A stretch of 64,000 nucleotides of DNA. It comes from Ornithodoros turicata. Lineage: Eukaryota > Arthropoda > Arachnida > Ixodida > Argasidae. Where the stretch lies: positions 62,001 to 126,000 of the forward strand of contig NW_026999483.1 in the NCBI RefSeq assembly GCF_037126465.1, in the 5' to 3' direction. Every line of letters starts with the position of its first letter. Within the stretch, counting starts at the first letter, position 1. The notes beneath the pieces are model-generated. The model saw only the letters and a program-made list of their open reading frames with translations, had not been told where the DNA came from and did no database searches. Shown piece after piece: positions 35,201 to 43,508 of the stretch. The position numbers were made by a program, and so were the translations under genes.

Positions 35201-35592
35201 AAAAGTACACTTTGCAGGGAACGAAAAACACACCATGTGGTTATAACAAAATTGAATACCAATGATTTGGAGGACAATTGTATCCCTGCTGACACATTTG
35301 ATGTGGTGCAAACCGGACACAGCAAGTGTTGATATTCGTTCGCCATTGTACTCACTTCGTTAGTCCTTTGCTATAAATTATTTTTATTTTGTTGCTATGC
35401 ATTACAGTTGGATTTGCAACAGAGTAAGACATCTGTTGAATCTGGTAATGTTTTAACGGTTGATATGTATGTCTGGTCTTCTAGATGGTCTTCAGTGGAA
35501 GAAGTCTCGGCGTCATGTTGCAAGGAAGGACCACTTCACTTCATTCCAAACATTTCTTGAGCATGTTATGCGAGACATTCCCTCTGACACAG
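14156..35592 (+). CDS. METTL25: METTL25-family methyltransferase-like gene, eight coding exons, 3' end not found
   Basis: Plus-strand exons 14,156-14,272; 14,531-14,596; 14,836-15,063; 17,230-17,332; 20,083-20,229; 23,818-23,961; 32,912-33,121 and 35,485-35,592 join with matching phases and GT-AG borders to give about 374 codons. Conserved blocks are GMSEKKQHEV, the SAM-binding motif I VLDVGSGLGYL (split by an intron after GSGL), VALHACGRLTP and CIGCCYHK, followed by FPLSDA and RHVARKDHFTSF. These match METTL25/METTL25B (RRNAD1). The family carries a Rossmann methyltransferase fold; the substrate is not set by the sequence. The last part (the expected LILLDRL region) is missing, so more exons should lie beyond 35.6 kb. 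Paralogue assignment between METTL25 and METTL25B is uncertain. Confidence 0.88.
14308..14382. repeat. Hairpin with 36-bp arms and 3-nt loop
   Basis: The left arm starts CCTAAAAGCGACAATACCCC and the right arm is its reverse complement with one mismatch. The loop is TGT. It lies in METTL25-like intron 1, just after the exon 1 donor. Confidence 0.92.
14531..14596 (+). CDS. METTL25: METTL25-like exon 2
   Basis: Encodes 22 residues, WAEYISNLSSDELGCIPFG then SLK. The acceptor is TTGAACAG and the donor GTGAGA. Phase 0 on both sides. It matches the W...L..LS..EL pattern of the family N-terminus. Confidence 0.8.
14637..14729. repeat. Hairpin with about 42-bp arms, Penelope-end-like
   Basis: The arms carry GAAGGGACAGACACAAACA and its complement, and end in the AAAACCCCGAG / CTCGGGGTTTT pair. 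The sequence continues ACGTTATG and then ACCAGCTCGCTTGC at 14,750, similar to ACCAGCTAGCCTGC at 55,019 near the 3' end of the Penelope-like fragment. It lies in METTL25-like intron 2. Confidence 0.88.
14836..15063 (+). CDS. METTL25: METTL25-like exon 3
   Basis: A 76-codon exon. It encodes DGCPTDFREFVDEAVELA, then GMSEKKQHEV and the SAM-binding motif I start VLDVGSGL. The acceptor CCTCCAG and donor GTATGT are good. Phase 0 on both sides. Confidence 0.93.
15064..16775. other. METTL25-like intron 3, no gene seen
   Basis: Short open frames occur but without domains. Nothing structural could be supported. Confidence 0.4.
16776..17125. repeat. 350-bp near-perfect palindrome
   Basis: The outer ends are TTCATAACGTAAAAGCGC and its complement; the centre is TTGATCAA at about 16,940, so there is almost no loop. 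The right arm carries an extra 26-bp piece (about 16,971-16,996) absent from the left. The outer GCGCTTTTACGTTATG motif resembles TTTTACGTTATG beside the 14.6-kb hairpin. It ends about 100 bp before METTL25-like exon 4. Confidence 0.92.
17230..17332 (+). CDS. METTL25: METTL25-like exon 4
   Basis: Completes motif I with GYLPQVLHSNYSYKVIGIDS, then ESFHSTRANERLQH, the strand-2 acidic residue and following helix of the Rossmann fold. The acceptor is TTCTTAG and the donor GTGAGT, ending in phase 1. Confidence 0.93.
17517..18399. mobile_element. hAT MITE with exact 8-bp target duplication
   Basis: The ends are TAGAGGTGTGCGAAT and ATTCGCACTCCCCTA, flanked on both sides by CTTTTCAG (17,509-17,516 and 18,400-18,407). 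Subterminal regions are packed with GAATCGAAT/ATTCGA words. No transposase is encoded in its 883 bp. It lies in METTL25-like intron 4. Confidence 0.85.
18408..19349. other. METTL25-like intron 4, no gene seen
   Basis: No supported exon or repeat. Confidence 0.4.
19350..19470 (+). mobile_element. SINE fragment related to the 34-kb copy
   Basis: Contains CTGAGGCTGGAACAACATAG and GATTCGAGTCCTACAGCTGG, both also found at 34.0-34.3 kb. The tRNA-like 5' half is missing between them, so this is an internally deleted copy. Confidence 0.6.
19499..19610. repeat. Hairpin with about 50-bp arms
   Basis: The left arm begins TCATGATGTAGGGAAACTG and the right arm ends CCTACATCATGA. The arms contain GCACAGACAAAAGGGGACA and its complement. 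The hAT MITE at 19,612 is inserted directly at its right edge. Confidence 0.88.
19612..19945. mobile_element. hAT MITE with 8-bp target duplication (7/8)
   Basis: The ends TAGAGTCTAAAGTTTT and ACCTTGAGGCTCTA are imperfect inverted repeats. The flanks are ATCATGAT (19,604-19,611) and ATCATGAC (19,946-19,953). The body contains repeated AAATTGGG words. 334 bp, non-coding. Confidence 0.7.
20083..20229 (+). CDS. METTL25: METTL25-like exon 5 (probable)
   Basis: Open frame encoding GCSQNIHHYTLKLEDHP and SIEGVKSVLRNCPPYE, ending HHEER. It is phase 1 in (acceptor CTATCTAG) and phase 1 out (donor GTAATC), fitting the exons on both sides exactly. The sequence falls in the poorly conserved middle of the family, so support comes mainly from phase and splice sites. 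Confidence 0.65.
20256..20581. mobile_element. hAT MITE 26 bp downstream of a splice donor
   Basis: The ends are TAGGGCCTTGTGTTTC and GAAAACACAAGGCCTG. The flanks CTCATACA and CTCATGTA match at 6 of 8 positions. The body has GGGTTT/AAACCC-rich subterminal repeats. It sits right after METTL25-like exon 5. Confidence 0.7.
20600..21503. other. METTL25-like intron 5, no supported exon
   Basis: An exon-like open stretch at 21,192-21,267 was examined and rejected on phase. Nothing else seen. Confidence 0.4.
21504..22030. mobile_element. hAT MITE rich in AAGTACTT
   Basis: The ends CAGTGATGGGAAGTACTT and AGGTACTTTGCCCATCACTG are inverted repeats. The flanks TGTTTATG and GTTTTATG are a plausible diverged 8-bp duplication. 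Subterminal sequence is full of AAGTACTT/AGTACTC words. 527 bp. Confidence 0.75.
22387..23469 (-). mobile_element. Long-TIR DNA element, copy 1, with conserved ORF
   Basis: Inverted arms of about 270 bp begin ATCCCAGTAAAC and end GTTTGCTGGGAT, with many internal palindromic TGGACATCC-like words. The minus-strand frame 22,933-23,187 encodes 84 residues including GHFSVASIVVLDGTYTKIP and VVGAKNVCNGDEDVFLQL. A second copy at 26.6 kb encodes nearly the same peptide. The VLDGTY stretch is reminiscent of the catalytic IDGT/LDGT segment of PIF/Harbinger-type DDE transposases, but no further motifs are visible, so the superfamily is uncertain. Confidence 0.65.
22933..23187 (-). pseudogene. Conserved ORF of long-TIR element, copy 1
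   Basis: 84 codons, from MQIYFSNYFVCMNNANAVAV to a stop after SAMSQPAR. About 90% of residues match the 75-residue ORF at 26,894. Nothing catalytic is complete; it looks like an internal fragment of a transposase carried along by a non-autonomous copy. Confidence 0.5.
23818..23961 (+). CDS. METTL25: METTL25-like exon 6
   Basis: Encodes DDRYIMVALHACGRLTPTFL and AAICIGCCYHKVED, the two most conserved blocks of the family after motif I. The acceptor is CTTTCAG and the donor GTAACA. A hAT element is inserted 16 bp into the following intron. Confidence 0.95.
23978..26105 (-). mobile_element. hAT transposon, near full length but decayed
   Basis: The ends TAGGGCCCGGAATTATAG and CTATAAATCCGGGCCCTA are flanked by an exact 8-bp duplication, CTTATCAC (23,970-23,977 and 26,106-26,113). 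The 2,128-bp body encodes a hAT transposase on the minus strand, broken by frameshifts. Subterminal TAGGC/GCCTA words repeat near both ends. It lies in METTL25-like intron 6, 16 bp past the exon 6 donor. Confidence 0.9.
24087..25572 (-). pseudogene. hAT transposase pseudogene
   Basis: The first 288 codons (25,572-24,706) start MPKGKAAPAVRCRRW and hold a zinc finger with Cys pair SCTACEAAV and two His, then the RNase H-like core with WMSVDESTD (first catalytic Asp) and VSDGASYM, then HVTCVVRAMHRV. The frame then shifts to 24,633-24,283 and again to 24,416-24,087, ending with a typical hAT C-terminal FSRYKALL segment. It resembles CGGBP1-like hAT transposases. The shifts make it non-functional unless they are assembly errors. 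Confidence 0.8.
26894..27121 (+). pseudogene. Conserved ORF of long-TIR element, copy 2
   Basis: 75 codons starting MCMNNANAVAVAIPH, with VLLDGTYTKIPIVVGC and the same ending TSAMSQPAR as copy 1. The shared stop position and few substitutions show the peptide is an element feature, not chance. Confidence 0.5.
27515..27722. mobile_element. 208-bp MITE nested in the long-TIR element (TA target)
   Basis: The ends CTGCAAATGTATTTTTATTC and AATAAAAATATGTTTGCAG are inverted repeats. TA lies on both sides. The uninterrupted sequence CATTTATACAGTT is present in copy 1 at about 23,315, which gives a clean empty site. Tc1/mariner-like by target choice. Confidence 0.85.
28709..30409 (+). pseudogene. LTR-retrotransposon gag with N-terminal SAP-like domain
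   Basis: The frame starts MQGIVWEQLDAATMSRF; residues 10-50 (FSVELLREELEARQLDS, then GPKDELVQRLM) fit a SAP DNA-binding helix-extended-helix. A capsid-like region follows after an in-frame stop at 29,101 (KGYARNWHLAF, then WNALQETF-type helices). The gene is interrupted at about 29,361-30,066 by a GC-rich TIR element and resumes at 30,074. A Ser/Thr/Gln-rich linker follows, with another stop at 30,407. Confidence 0.6.
29361..30066. mobile_element. GC-rich TIR element inserted in gag
   Basis: The left end GGATTCACACATGCGTTT and right end AAACGCATGTGTAAATGAGCC (last 21 bases before 30,066) are imperfect inverted repeats, and gag homology stops and restarts at these points. The arms are rich in GCGCC/GGCGG. 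No clear target duplication; superfamily unknown. Confidence 0.55.
30410..31129 (+). pseudogene. Zinc knuckle and aspartic protease of the LTR element
   Basis: A CCHC zinc knuckle CYKCKKFGHLASKC (from about 30,461) is followed by an Ala/Ser/Thr linker and a retropepsin-like domain with FPDSGSKITLI, where DSG replaces the usual DTG; the flap and the second ILGxD-type segment (FIIGEDWFE) follow. The frame ends at 31,129, just before the LTR remnant. Confidence 0.65.
31155..32911. other. METTL25-like intron 6, no gene seen
   Basis: AT-rich, with ATT microsatellite-like sequence at 31,845-31,870. No exon or TIR supported. Confidence 0.4.
32912..33121 (+). CDS. METTL25: METTL25-like exon 7
   Basis: Encodes GYFPLSDAIKGLMQNRYPAL, then LRLACQETRDEW and RHVFFRAVLQLAVEK, matching the FP-S and RAVL blocks after GCCYHK. 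The acceptor used is TTTCCAG; a second in-frame AG 12 bases later is possible. The donor is GTAAGT. An 8.9-kb intron full of transposons precedes it. Confidence 0.92.
33122..34034. other. METTL25-like intron 7, no gene seen
   Basis: No coding or repeat signal supported. Confidence 0.4.
34035..34327 (+). mobile_element. Ruka-like SINE with two inverted tRNA-like heads
   Basis: A tRNA-like sequence at 34,228-34,301 has an A box (TAGCTCAATTGGTAGAG), an anticodon-type stem-loop with GGT in the anticodon position, and a B box (GGGTTCGAGTCC). A mirror copy on the other strand fills 34,142-34,214, so the unit folds as a palindrome of about 210 bp. The flank 34,035-34,110 matches 19,350-19,430. It resembles the tRNA-derived Ruka SINE of ticks; it is not a functional tRNA gene. 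Confidence 0.7.
34328..35484. other. METTL25-like intron 7, no gene seen
   Basis: Short frames only; nothing supported apart from exon 8 at its right end. Confidence 0.4.
35485..35592 (+). CDS. METTL25: METTL25-like exon 8
   Basis: Encodes GLQWKKSRRHVARKDHFTSF and FLEHVMRDIPSDT. The acceptor is CTTCTAG and the donor GTAGGT, phase 1 on both sides. It corresponds to the RHVGK segment of the family. Later exons were not found. Confidence 0.88.
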
Positions 35593-37515
35593 GTAGGTGT
35601 GTGATGTTTGTCAGAAAGGCAGTGTTCACTTTGGTATGTTTATGGCCAGCACTTGGAAGGGCAGATGGTACCAGCCACTATCCCAGAAGCAATACAATTT
35701 TGTACCCTTTGGACTGGTTGTTCTGTACCTGTGGGGGGCACTTGGTACTTGTACAATAATCAGCTCTCTTATAGCAACAGTCCAACTCTGGCTTTGTTCC
35801 TCTTTCGAGCTGCCAAAGCTGAGTCAAAACAACATAGACGCAAAGGCTCTGCATTGCGTGCCGCTGAAGTGTACATAAAGAGATGCCAGAGTTAAGCAAC
35901 AGCCGAAGGAGCCACAAAGGGCTTCACTTGGCAATCGAGGGAGAATCGATTTGAGTGATTGCTTGTGGTTCCAGAATGATCTCACAGCACTGACGTTGAC
36001 TTGCCATGCACTGCTTCGACTAGAATTAGACAGTTAAAATGACGGCCCAGTGCCAACGCTGCTGTTGCTGAAATTTGTGTTACACAACCGTAACCATACT
36101 GTGTTCTTTTTTTATTACGAAGTAGTCCTGATGTGCCTCCCACCTGAACAAAAAAAGAAAAAGAGCATTTTAGTAGGTGTAGTTATCTTTATAAAAAATG
36201 TCAAAGTTGGGCAAATTTTCGAGTGCTTCGCAGACTCGTCAAAATTGTAAATTTTGCGATAGAGCCACGCTACTCTGTCAGTAGGTGGCATGGTCCTTTC
36301 GGAAAACAACTAAAAATTTTAAGCTTCTTTGGTGCAGTAGAATGCTCACTACACATTGCCAGATGGAGCATGGTTTTTGCTCAAGGCGCAAAGTTGAGAG
36401 CCCCCTAGTGTCAGAATGCTTCAGTATTTGAGGTTAATATTTTGGATGTGGTATATGTCTTCCACTACAATGAAGCACGATTATTTTAGTAAAAATCGGC
36501 GATGGTTGAGCAGCACAGCTGGATCACTGGGCGTGGAAGGACCCACCTGACTTTGATTGGGCTGCACTCTGTGAACTAGTGCAAATGGCGCAAGTTCCTG
36601 CATTTCATTCAGCAGAGCTGCAGCTTTTGCACTACACACGGCCATTCGATTGGAGAAAAGTGCGAAAGTTCACTGAAATGCTGCACTTCCTCTGGTGTCT
36701 GTGCAACATTTCATGCATTATGGAGCAGAGGATGTGAAAGTGTAGCTGTAGTTGCTGGCGGCAAGGCTAGCGAGAAAGGGGGGAGTAGCTGGGGATGCCC
36801 ATCGTAATCATATAAAGAAGAAATACTTAGACTATGTTATCGAGACGTGAGGATTGTCTAAGCATGACCCATCCCCAGGGCCCATAATTTCTCTTGGCGG
36901 CACTGGCAGGCAGTTCTTATCAGCGATCTTATGCAGACTGGCAATCAGTTTAGTTAATGTAGTTCCTATGTTTGCTCATCGAGTCATTTAATATCACAGT
37001 AGTCAATGCTGTGATGCAGTGCAGACGTCTGTGACAAACGATCTGAGGCTTACACTTCCTTATTTGATTAGGCTCTAGTGTAGTTTGCACAAGGGCAGCA
37101 TCTGTTGCACACTGCGTTTGTACTCCTTGCACTGCCCCTTGTGCTTTTTGACAAATTGAGCCAGCTAATGTTTCCTATAGCTGTTAGGTTCAACTCTTTA
37201 ATAGGAGAATACAATATGCAAGAGATACATGAGTTCGCTCTGCCCCCAGCAGCTTAGACTGAGGAAAAACTGCGTCAGACGTAACGCGAGCTTCCCTTTG
37301 CTTGTCAGCCTTTAGGTACGTTGCACCCTCAGATGGAGAGCTTCGGATACAATTGCACGTATACGTACGGAGAGCACAGGGAACATCCAACAATAGCAAT
37401 TGTGTGCACAGAGCAAGTTCTAAGCCTACAGAGGTACGTGGGTCCTTGAAAACCATTGAAAAAGTTTGCAAACTATTTGTATGGGCCCCGAGTACATATT
37501 GCATCATATGACACC
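35593..37515. other. No gene recognised
   Basis: Likely METTL25-like intron or downstream sequence. The missing C-terminal exon was looked for and not found. Confidence 0.4.
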
Positions 37516-37516
37516 G

Positions 37517-37825
37517 TAATACAATCACCGTCTGATTTTTCGGACTGTGCGGGGATCGCGCAAAAGTCCGAATAATTGAGCAGTCCGAAAAAACGAATTT
37601 CGTTTCAAAATAAAATTTAGTAAGCCCTAGTAGGCTGGAAAAATTTGTCGATGCATTCCTAATGCGCTTCCAGCTCTGCCTGATAACATCAGCTTCTATT
37701 TCCCGAAGCGACATTTTGTCAATGTACACACCACCGTCATCAAGTCCGCAAGTTGGCTTCACCGAACGCATGCGTGCTTTAGGTGAATCTCGCTTTACAG
37801 CGCTCTCGCGCGACTCGCGTTGCAT
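37517..37825 (-). mobile_element. Possible Tigger-type transposon fragment
   Basis: CAATCACCGTCTGATTTTTC, then GGACTGTGCGGGGAT at about 37,523-37,560, looks like a Tigger/pogo-type terminus. The minus-strand frame that starts at 37,825 (MQRESRESAVKRDSPKARMR, then GVYIDKMSLREIEADVI) reads through this terminus into flanking DNA. No second TIR and no catalytic motif were found. Confidence 0.3.
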
Positions 37826-38218
37826 TATTTACATTATCCATCCTTCAATTCTTATTTTGGATGACATAAGAAACTACCCATTTCCAATTGTGTGAAATTC
37901 AGCTGCTGTGAACTCTTCCCAATGGCATGAACTAGAGAAACATCGTTCTTTTGTACACAAAATTCTGTGGAGCTGTGCAACCTTTGGTATCACAATGCAT
38001 CGCATCGACAATCACTATGCATTGTGTGTAGACTTTAACACGATGTTTTCTTGGTGTTGGAGAGTTCTTAACGCATGGTATATTCATACTTTGGAATCAT
38101 CTCATACAAATGCATTGCAACTCGATCGCAGTTCAGAACAACAACAACAATTGTGTTACAAGATGGATACTCTACCTCATTGCTGGTGGTGATGCAGGGA
38201 GTGAAATAATGAGCTCCT

Positions 38219-38465
38219 TCACAATAAGGATCGAAGTCCTACGGTATCCAGAAAGGTGAAGAGAGCTTTAAGGACAGAGCGTTGGTGGGCTGGGTGTGGC
38301 CAGGAACCAAGCAATTTTGTGAGAGAGGGGGGATGAGAGTCTACGTCGTTAAGGGATCCGGAGAGTACGATTCGGGAAGGTTGGTAGTGTGGGCACTAGA
38401 GAAGAATGTACTCTAGATCTTCTACTGCACCGCAGTGACTGCAGTGAGGAGAGTCAACTTGCCTC
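38219..38465 (-). pseudogene. LINE ORF2 C-terminal Cys/His box
   Basis: HCSHCGAVEDLEYILL, a stop, then CPHYQPSRIVL form the C-x2-C...C box. The end is LKALFTFLDTVGLRSLL and a stop codon. Compare HHMIMHCPEYSQAR at 118-348. Confidence 0.7.
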
Positions 38466-38699
38466 AAGCGGTAACGCCACTGTGCTGTGAAAGCCACATC
38501 AAGGCGCAGGCAAACAGGGTCCGAAGGGTATTTAACGACGTTGAGAAATGACGACGAAACGACGTTGTGCAAGATTGGAAGGCTCTAAAGCACAGTCGCC
38601 CTCACCAAAGCCACATGAACGGCTAGAAGGGAGTGTTTATCACAGCCCCATCCTAAGCCAGAAGACGTTGAGTTGCAGGAAGCCATCGCTGCACTTTAG

Positions 38700-39943
38700 T
38701 TTCAAGGTGCTTAACGTGGCGAGCCTAGGGCAGGTGCAAGTCCAGGACCACACTAAGAAAGCGATGCGAACGTACGGGCTTGAGCTTCTTTGCATCAACC
38801 CAAAGAGGGAAGTTTCTCATAGCCTTGTGTGTGAAAGGGTGCTCGACGCACTTTTCGGGCGAAAGGTCCATTCCAAGTCGCGTGAGGTACGGATGGACAT
38901 TATTTAAGGTTAGCTTCAAACGGCGCTGAATGGCTGGTCATAAGTTGTCTACTGTCCAAAGAGCAACATCATCGGCATACAGAGAAAATGCTACTTTGCG
39001 AGGAATTATCGATTTTAGGCATGCCATTTCCACATTAAAGAGTGTAGGACTCAGAATGCTTCCCTAGAGTATGCTTTGATGAACAGAGCTTACGGCTTTG
39101 ACCGTGGGATGTGCGGACAGCGACAGTTCGGTCTGTAAGGAAATCGTAGAGCCAGCTGAAGAGGCGACAATTTACTAAAAAGAAACGCAAGGCATGGAGC
39201 ACGCAAATGTGCGAGACGATATCATATGCGCGCTTGATGTCCAAGAAAACCGAAGCCGATGAGCACGAGCATGTTGGACTGTAGAGACTAGGTCGAGAAC
39301 TAGATCCATGGAGCTTCAGTGGCAACGAAACCCAACAATTTCTTGAGAGAACACACCTTGTTTTTCGAGCCACCAGTCGAGGCGATGCAAAAACAATTCC
39401 CTCCATCAGTTTTCCCATACAGCTTGTGAGGCTCACAGGGCGAAAGGAGGATAGGGCATTTGGGGGTTTGCCTGGTTGCAGGATGGGAACAACCAATGCC
39501 TCCTTCCAGGTAGATGGTACGGATCCCTGTCATCAAGACGTATTATAAACATGAAGGAGAGCTTGGAGTGAGCACTCGTCAAGGTTTCTCAGTGAGGCAT
39601 AGGTGATTTTATCTGGTCCTCGAGACGATCGCACATTTGCAAGTTTTAACGCAGTCTTCAGCTCGATTAGAGTAAAGTTGCGGTCCATAACTTCCAGTGG
39701 ACTGGGCCAGCCTTGGTGAATTTCTGTCGTCAAGCTCTGGACAAAACTGCCGTGTACCGCAGTTGTCGAGGCAGCTGCCGGCGTCGTTAGGACAGAGAAA
39801 TCTGTCGCTAGCATGATTTCGCCTTCACCCTTAACGATTGCCAATGGTGCGAGAGGATTCTTTTGTGGGGGGGTGCATCCTTCAGACCTCGAATTGTCCT
39901 CCACATCTTTGTGGTCGGGCCAAATGGTGAAAGATGTTGACAA
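38700..39943 (-). pseudogene. LINE ORF2 reverse transcriptase
   Basis: RT motifs appear in three frames: SRGPDKITYASLRNL, VVPILQPGKPPNALSSFRPV and SLTSCMGKLME, FLDIKRAYDIVSH (first catalytic Asp), and FSLYADDVALW at about 38,940-39,000 (YADD active site). LSPEKC of the thumb follows at 38,850. Frameshifts near 39,520 and 39,060 break it. Confidence 0.85.
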
Positions 39944-40349
39944 AACTTACGCCAACGCTTCTGGTCTTCTTTCTCAAGTTCTCGTGTTACTTTAGCTTTC
40001 ATCCGGCGGTATGCTACAATGTCAGGAAGTTGCCCAGTTCGGCGAGCTGTTCTCTCTGCTCAGCGACATAATGCTCTAAAGTGGTTAATTGACACATTAA
40101 GAATGACCGAAGTGACCTGGTAGCCTTTTAGACAGGACCTCCACGTCCTGAATGGCGCAACGAATGCCTTGCGAGAGGGCCTCTGCGGACATACTGGTGT
40201 GCACAGATGTTTGGAGGCCGGCACGAAAGAGTCTCCAGTTTGTGAAATTAGTCCGTCCAGTAGTGGGTGAGAGAGGCAGTTTATCGTGCAAAATATATAG
40301 GGGGAAGTGGTCACTCCCTCGGGTGACAACATTTTTAGTGCACGACAAG

Positions 40350-40917
40350 TGGCGAATTATGTCTGCTGAGCGCCATGAAAGATCCACGATATCGAGTGAC
40401 GTTGGTGATCGCATATAAGTTGGCTGTCAGTTGTTAAGTAGGCACATGTGAGCAGTCTCCATTGCTTTCAACAACCTCGTTCCCCGTCCGTCCGTTCTAC
40501 GGCTTCCCCAGGCCGTATGATGAGCATTGAAGTCACCCAGTACGAGAGCGTTCGAGGTCACTCCATGGAACCTGTACTGCGAGACGTAGATAGATACTGA
40601 CGACTGTTAACAGCATGTGCAAAAGACGGATCTTGCAGGAGACATAATCATAAGAGCGATGACAAATTGGCCCTATGGGTGCAGCAATGAGGTCATTACG
40701 AACATACAACGCTGTTCTGCTCTCAGAGGATTGATGAAACCGATAGATTGTACATATAACCATTAACGCGATGTGCAGCATGCATGGCATGTTCGCACAG
40801 AGTTATGAAAGGGAACTTGTACTGGTGGAGATGAGATTTAAAATCAAGGAGATTGTTACATAGGCTGCGAGGATTTTACTGCATAGCTATGGCCATTCTA
40901 TACAATTCCATCATGCT
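40350..40917 (-). pseudogene. LINE ORF2 endonuclease domain
   Basis: ORF2 seems to start MMELYRMAIAMQ, where a stop replaces the usual Trp before NPRSLCNNLLDFKSHL, the start of LINE AP endonucleases. Later blocks are ALYVRNDL, GDFNAHHTAWGS (catalytic Asp and Asn) and SDHFPLY (catalytic Asp-His). Another stop follows MCLLNN. Confidence 0.75.
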
Positions 40918-41562
40918 GAAAGAGGGAATGCCTCCAATACCAGAAGTGCTTGAACCTCGGGCAGTTGTGACACACCAGGAAATGCAGAGATAATGGAATT
41001 TTTCGCATACGCGTAGTACCCTAGTGGCTCCCCTGTGAACTGCGCTTGGCGCACGCCAAAGCAAATCCATGTGGGTAACACAAAGGACAAAAACCGGTCC
41101 AGAGTGGTACCGACGAGCTCGCGCCGTTTGTGCAGTATCCCCACTGTGCCTCCTCCCCATACTGTGCCATCTAGTGAAGACGGAGAAAACCCTCTCCGGT
41201 GGCTCAAGGTCATGCGCTTGCGTATAGGCCATCATGAAGAAAGGTCCATTGCCTTGACTGCCGACAGTGATGCAAACACTGTTCGGATGTTTGAGAATCT
41301 TATAATCTTTTCTGAACACGTTCATATTGCAAGAACACGAGATAAGACGTTCCGCTGTCAAGCCTTGGCTTCTTCGCTCATCTCGGCACATGGAACTCTT
41401 TCCCTTTCTGCCTTTTGTGCCTTCCTTGCAGCAATCTCTTCTGAGCTGGGAACCTTCCTGTACAGAGCCAACCTTGTATTCTCTGCTCTCATCACCTGTG
41501 TCACTCCACCTCACATGATTCCCGATGCGCGCCACAATATCTGGCATGCATGGTCCATGCAC
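40911..41562 (-). pseudogene. LINE ORF1 remnant
   Basis: Several overlapping minus-strand frames. A stretch with CYPHG...C and CHNCPRF spacing looks like decayed gag-type zinc knuckles, expected at the ORF1 C-terminus. The first part is Lys/Arg/Glu-rich. Assignment rests on position just upstream of ORF2. Confidence 0.4.
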
Positions 41563-41570
41563 GCCATCTG

Positions 41571-42367
41571 ATGCTCAAATCTGCGTCAGAGCCATCCTCT
41601 GCTTGCCTTGCTCGTTCTCAAGCATAACAACCCTGGGTTCTTCACTGCTGTCAGATTCATGCTAGTCATCAGAGCTGTGACCTTGTCCACAGCTGCAAAA
41701 CTTGCACATTTGGGAACGCAGCTCTGCAAGCAAAGTTTTCATCACTCAGTGGATCACCTGCAGCGCACTGGACGGTGTAATGGGGAAAATTCCTCAAGGT
41801 TGTTGCTCCCACTAGACAAAACATGGATCACACGTTGTCTACAGCTCAGGACCAGCTAAGTGAAGGCAGTTCCTGGAGATTTTTGTTCCGATCTGGAGAC
41901 TCAAGTCTGGCTAAATGAAGGCAAATTGTGTGTGTGGACTGAGATCTGTCCACATTCCAATCTACATGGGGACTGAAGCGTGGGTAGAAGGGGGTTATTT
42001 GTACCAGAATTCCGTATTGTGACTAATTCAAAATCCATGTCCTCAAATAACAGTGTTCGTACGTACAGACCCTTGAAAGTACGAGTTTTAAAAATGCTTT
42101 TCAAAGGGCCCACCATTTAGAAGCAGACTCACTCCTTGTAACTGAAATGAACACACTGCAAGTGATGCGGAGTTGTAAAGCCTTTGCTGGGAGGAACACA
42201 CTCTCTTTAGGCTCGTTTTGATGAAAGGAACCCTTCGGGTTTCGCACACACAAAGGCTCGCGTGTTCTGGTTCACGTCTTACTTTACCTTTTAATGTGTC
42301 TCATGCTTCGAATTTTGGTACAAAGAAATGCTACGTGGAAAGTTCCAGATTACCTGACTAGGGCATA
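41571..42367. other. No gene recognised
   Basis: No supported feature; the short frames have no domain. Confidence 0.4.
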
Positions 42368-42534
42368 TAGGGCCCTCAGTTTTCGGGTTTTATTTTTTGT
42401 GAAAATCGGAGGGTAAATATCGGGTTGAAAATCAGGACCTGCCAAACAGGGTAAAATCGGGTGATATACTGAAAAGTGATGTATTTTCGGGCGAAAAAAA
42501 AAAAAATTATGTGTTGAAATTAATTAATTAATAA

Positions 42535-42600
42535 TTGGGGCTTTACATCGCGAGACAACTGAGATCATGAGCGACGCCACAGTGGTCGGTCTGTGGAGTG
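42535..42600 (+). mobile_element. SINE tail fragment
   Basis: Contains CTTTACATCGCGAGACAACT and CGCCACAGTGGTCGGTCTGTG, shared with the SINEs at 10.4 and 11.7 kb. Only this conserved tail is present; the tRNA-like head is missing. Confidence 0.55.
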
Positions 42601-43508
42601 TTAAAATTAAATGAAAGAATATATATTAAGAAACTGGTTGATAATTCACTGTATAACCACTAAGGCTTGCACTGGCCCCTGTTTATAGAAAGAATAAGTT
42701 GCATATTCAGTAAAGCATCATCCATCGATGAGCGTTAAGAGCATGCTCGCGCTCGCGTTGGTATGCCTCGTATATCGTTGGCTGTTGCTGCATCCTCTTT
42801 ACTACTCCGCGTACTTTGCTGATACAAGATACTCCCTACAAGATTTGGAAGTTGGCTTCACCTAACACTTCCGTGTACTGCGGGCAAACCCAATTCAAGG
42901 AACGCCGAGCTTTGCTTAACTCTTTGTTTCTTCGCTGTTTAGCGTGATTTTTCCCGATTCCTTTGCTATTCTTGGTAAGAGGACAAGAAAGTGTCTCGTC
43001 GACATCCACGGAAAGCACTAACAGTAGAAAAATCCAACACTGAAGTTTTCAACTTACTTATTGACACAAGCTTTCATGTAGCAGACTACATTTCTTCGGG
43101 TGTGAAAAACACATGGCATTTTTGGTACGAAACCAGGGCATTACTTTGGTTGGCGTTGCCAATCTGCAAGGCGGCTTCACCTCATTATTGAAATGAATTT
43201 TGAGGGACAAGGGAAGCTGTCATGACCCCATTAATCTAACTTATCACTGAACTAACCAAGTTGATGATGTCTTAGGTTAGTTTAGTGAGAGTTTCTGTAT
43301 TTTGTTTAGTGAAGTTAGGTTAGATTAATGGGGCCATGGCCGCTTCGATAATGAAGTTGGGAGTGCGAGGCAAGCTGCCACAGCTGCACTAATCTAACCT
43401 AATATATCACTAAACAAAGTGTATGATGTCATAGGTTAAAGATGGCTTTCCCGTAACACAAATAAATGAATCGAAAAGTTCCGCTAAATCTACAAACGCA
43501 CACTTAAA
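42601..43508. other. No gene; small foldback near 43.2-43.4 kb
   Basis: The only structure is a foldback with CCCCATTAATCTAAC at 43,226 and GTTAGATTAATGGGG at about 43,320, with another AATCTAACCTAA at 43,390. No ORF is supported. Confidence 0.45.

Larger units (their letters stand above)
38219..41570 (-). mobile_element. Near full-length non-LTR retrotransposon (LINE), decayed
   Basis: Read on the minus strand it carries, in order, an ORF1 remnant (41,570-40,911), an AP-like endonuclease, a reverse transcriptase and a C-terminal Cys/His box, as in Jockey/I-type LINEs. Frames change repeatedly and stops are present, so it is dead. The 3' UTR is short, after the stop at 38,219-38,221; no poly-A tail is evident. 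Its C-terminus resembles the fragment at 118-348. Confidence 0.85.

Noticed and set aside
37190..37825. 211-codon minus-strand ORF as a host gene
   Set aside because: It reads through a transposon-like terminus into flanking DNA, and no recognisable domain or exon border was seen.
40876..41571. Long plus-strand frame at 41,035-41,571 (178 codons)
   Set aside because: It is the antisense of the LINE ORF1 region and has no domain of its own.
43220..43440. TAACCTAA/TTAGGTTA words as an interstitial telomere repeat
   Set aside because: Only scattered single units within a small foldback; there is no tandem TTAGG array.
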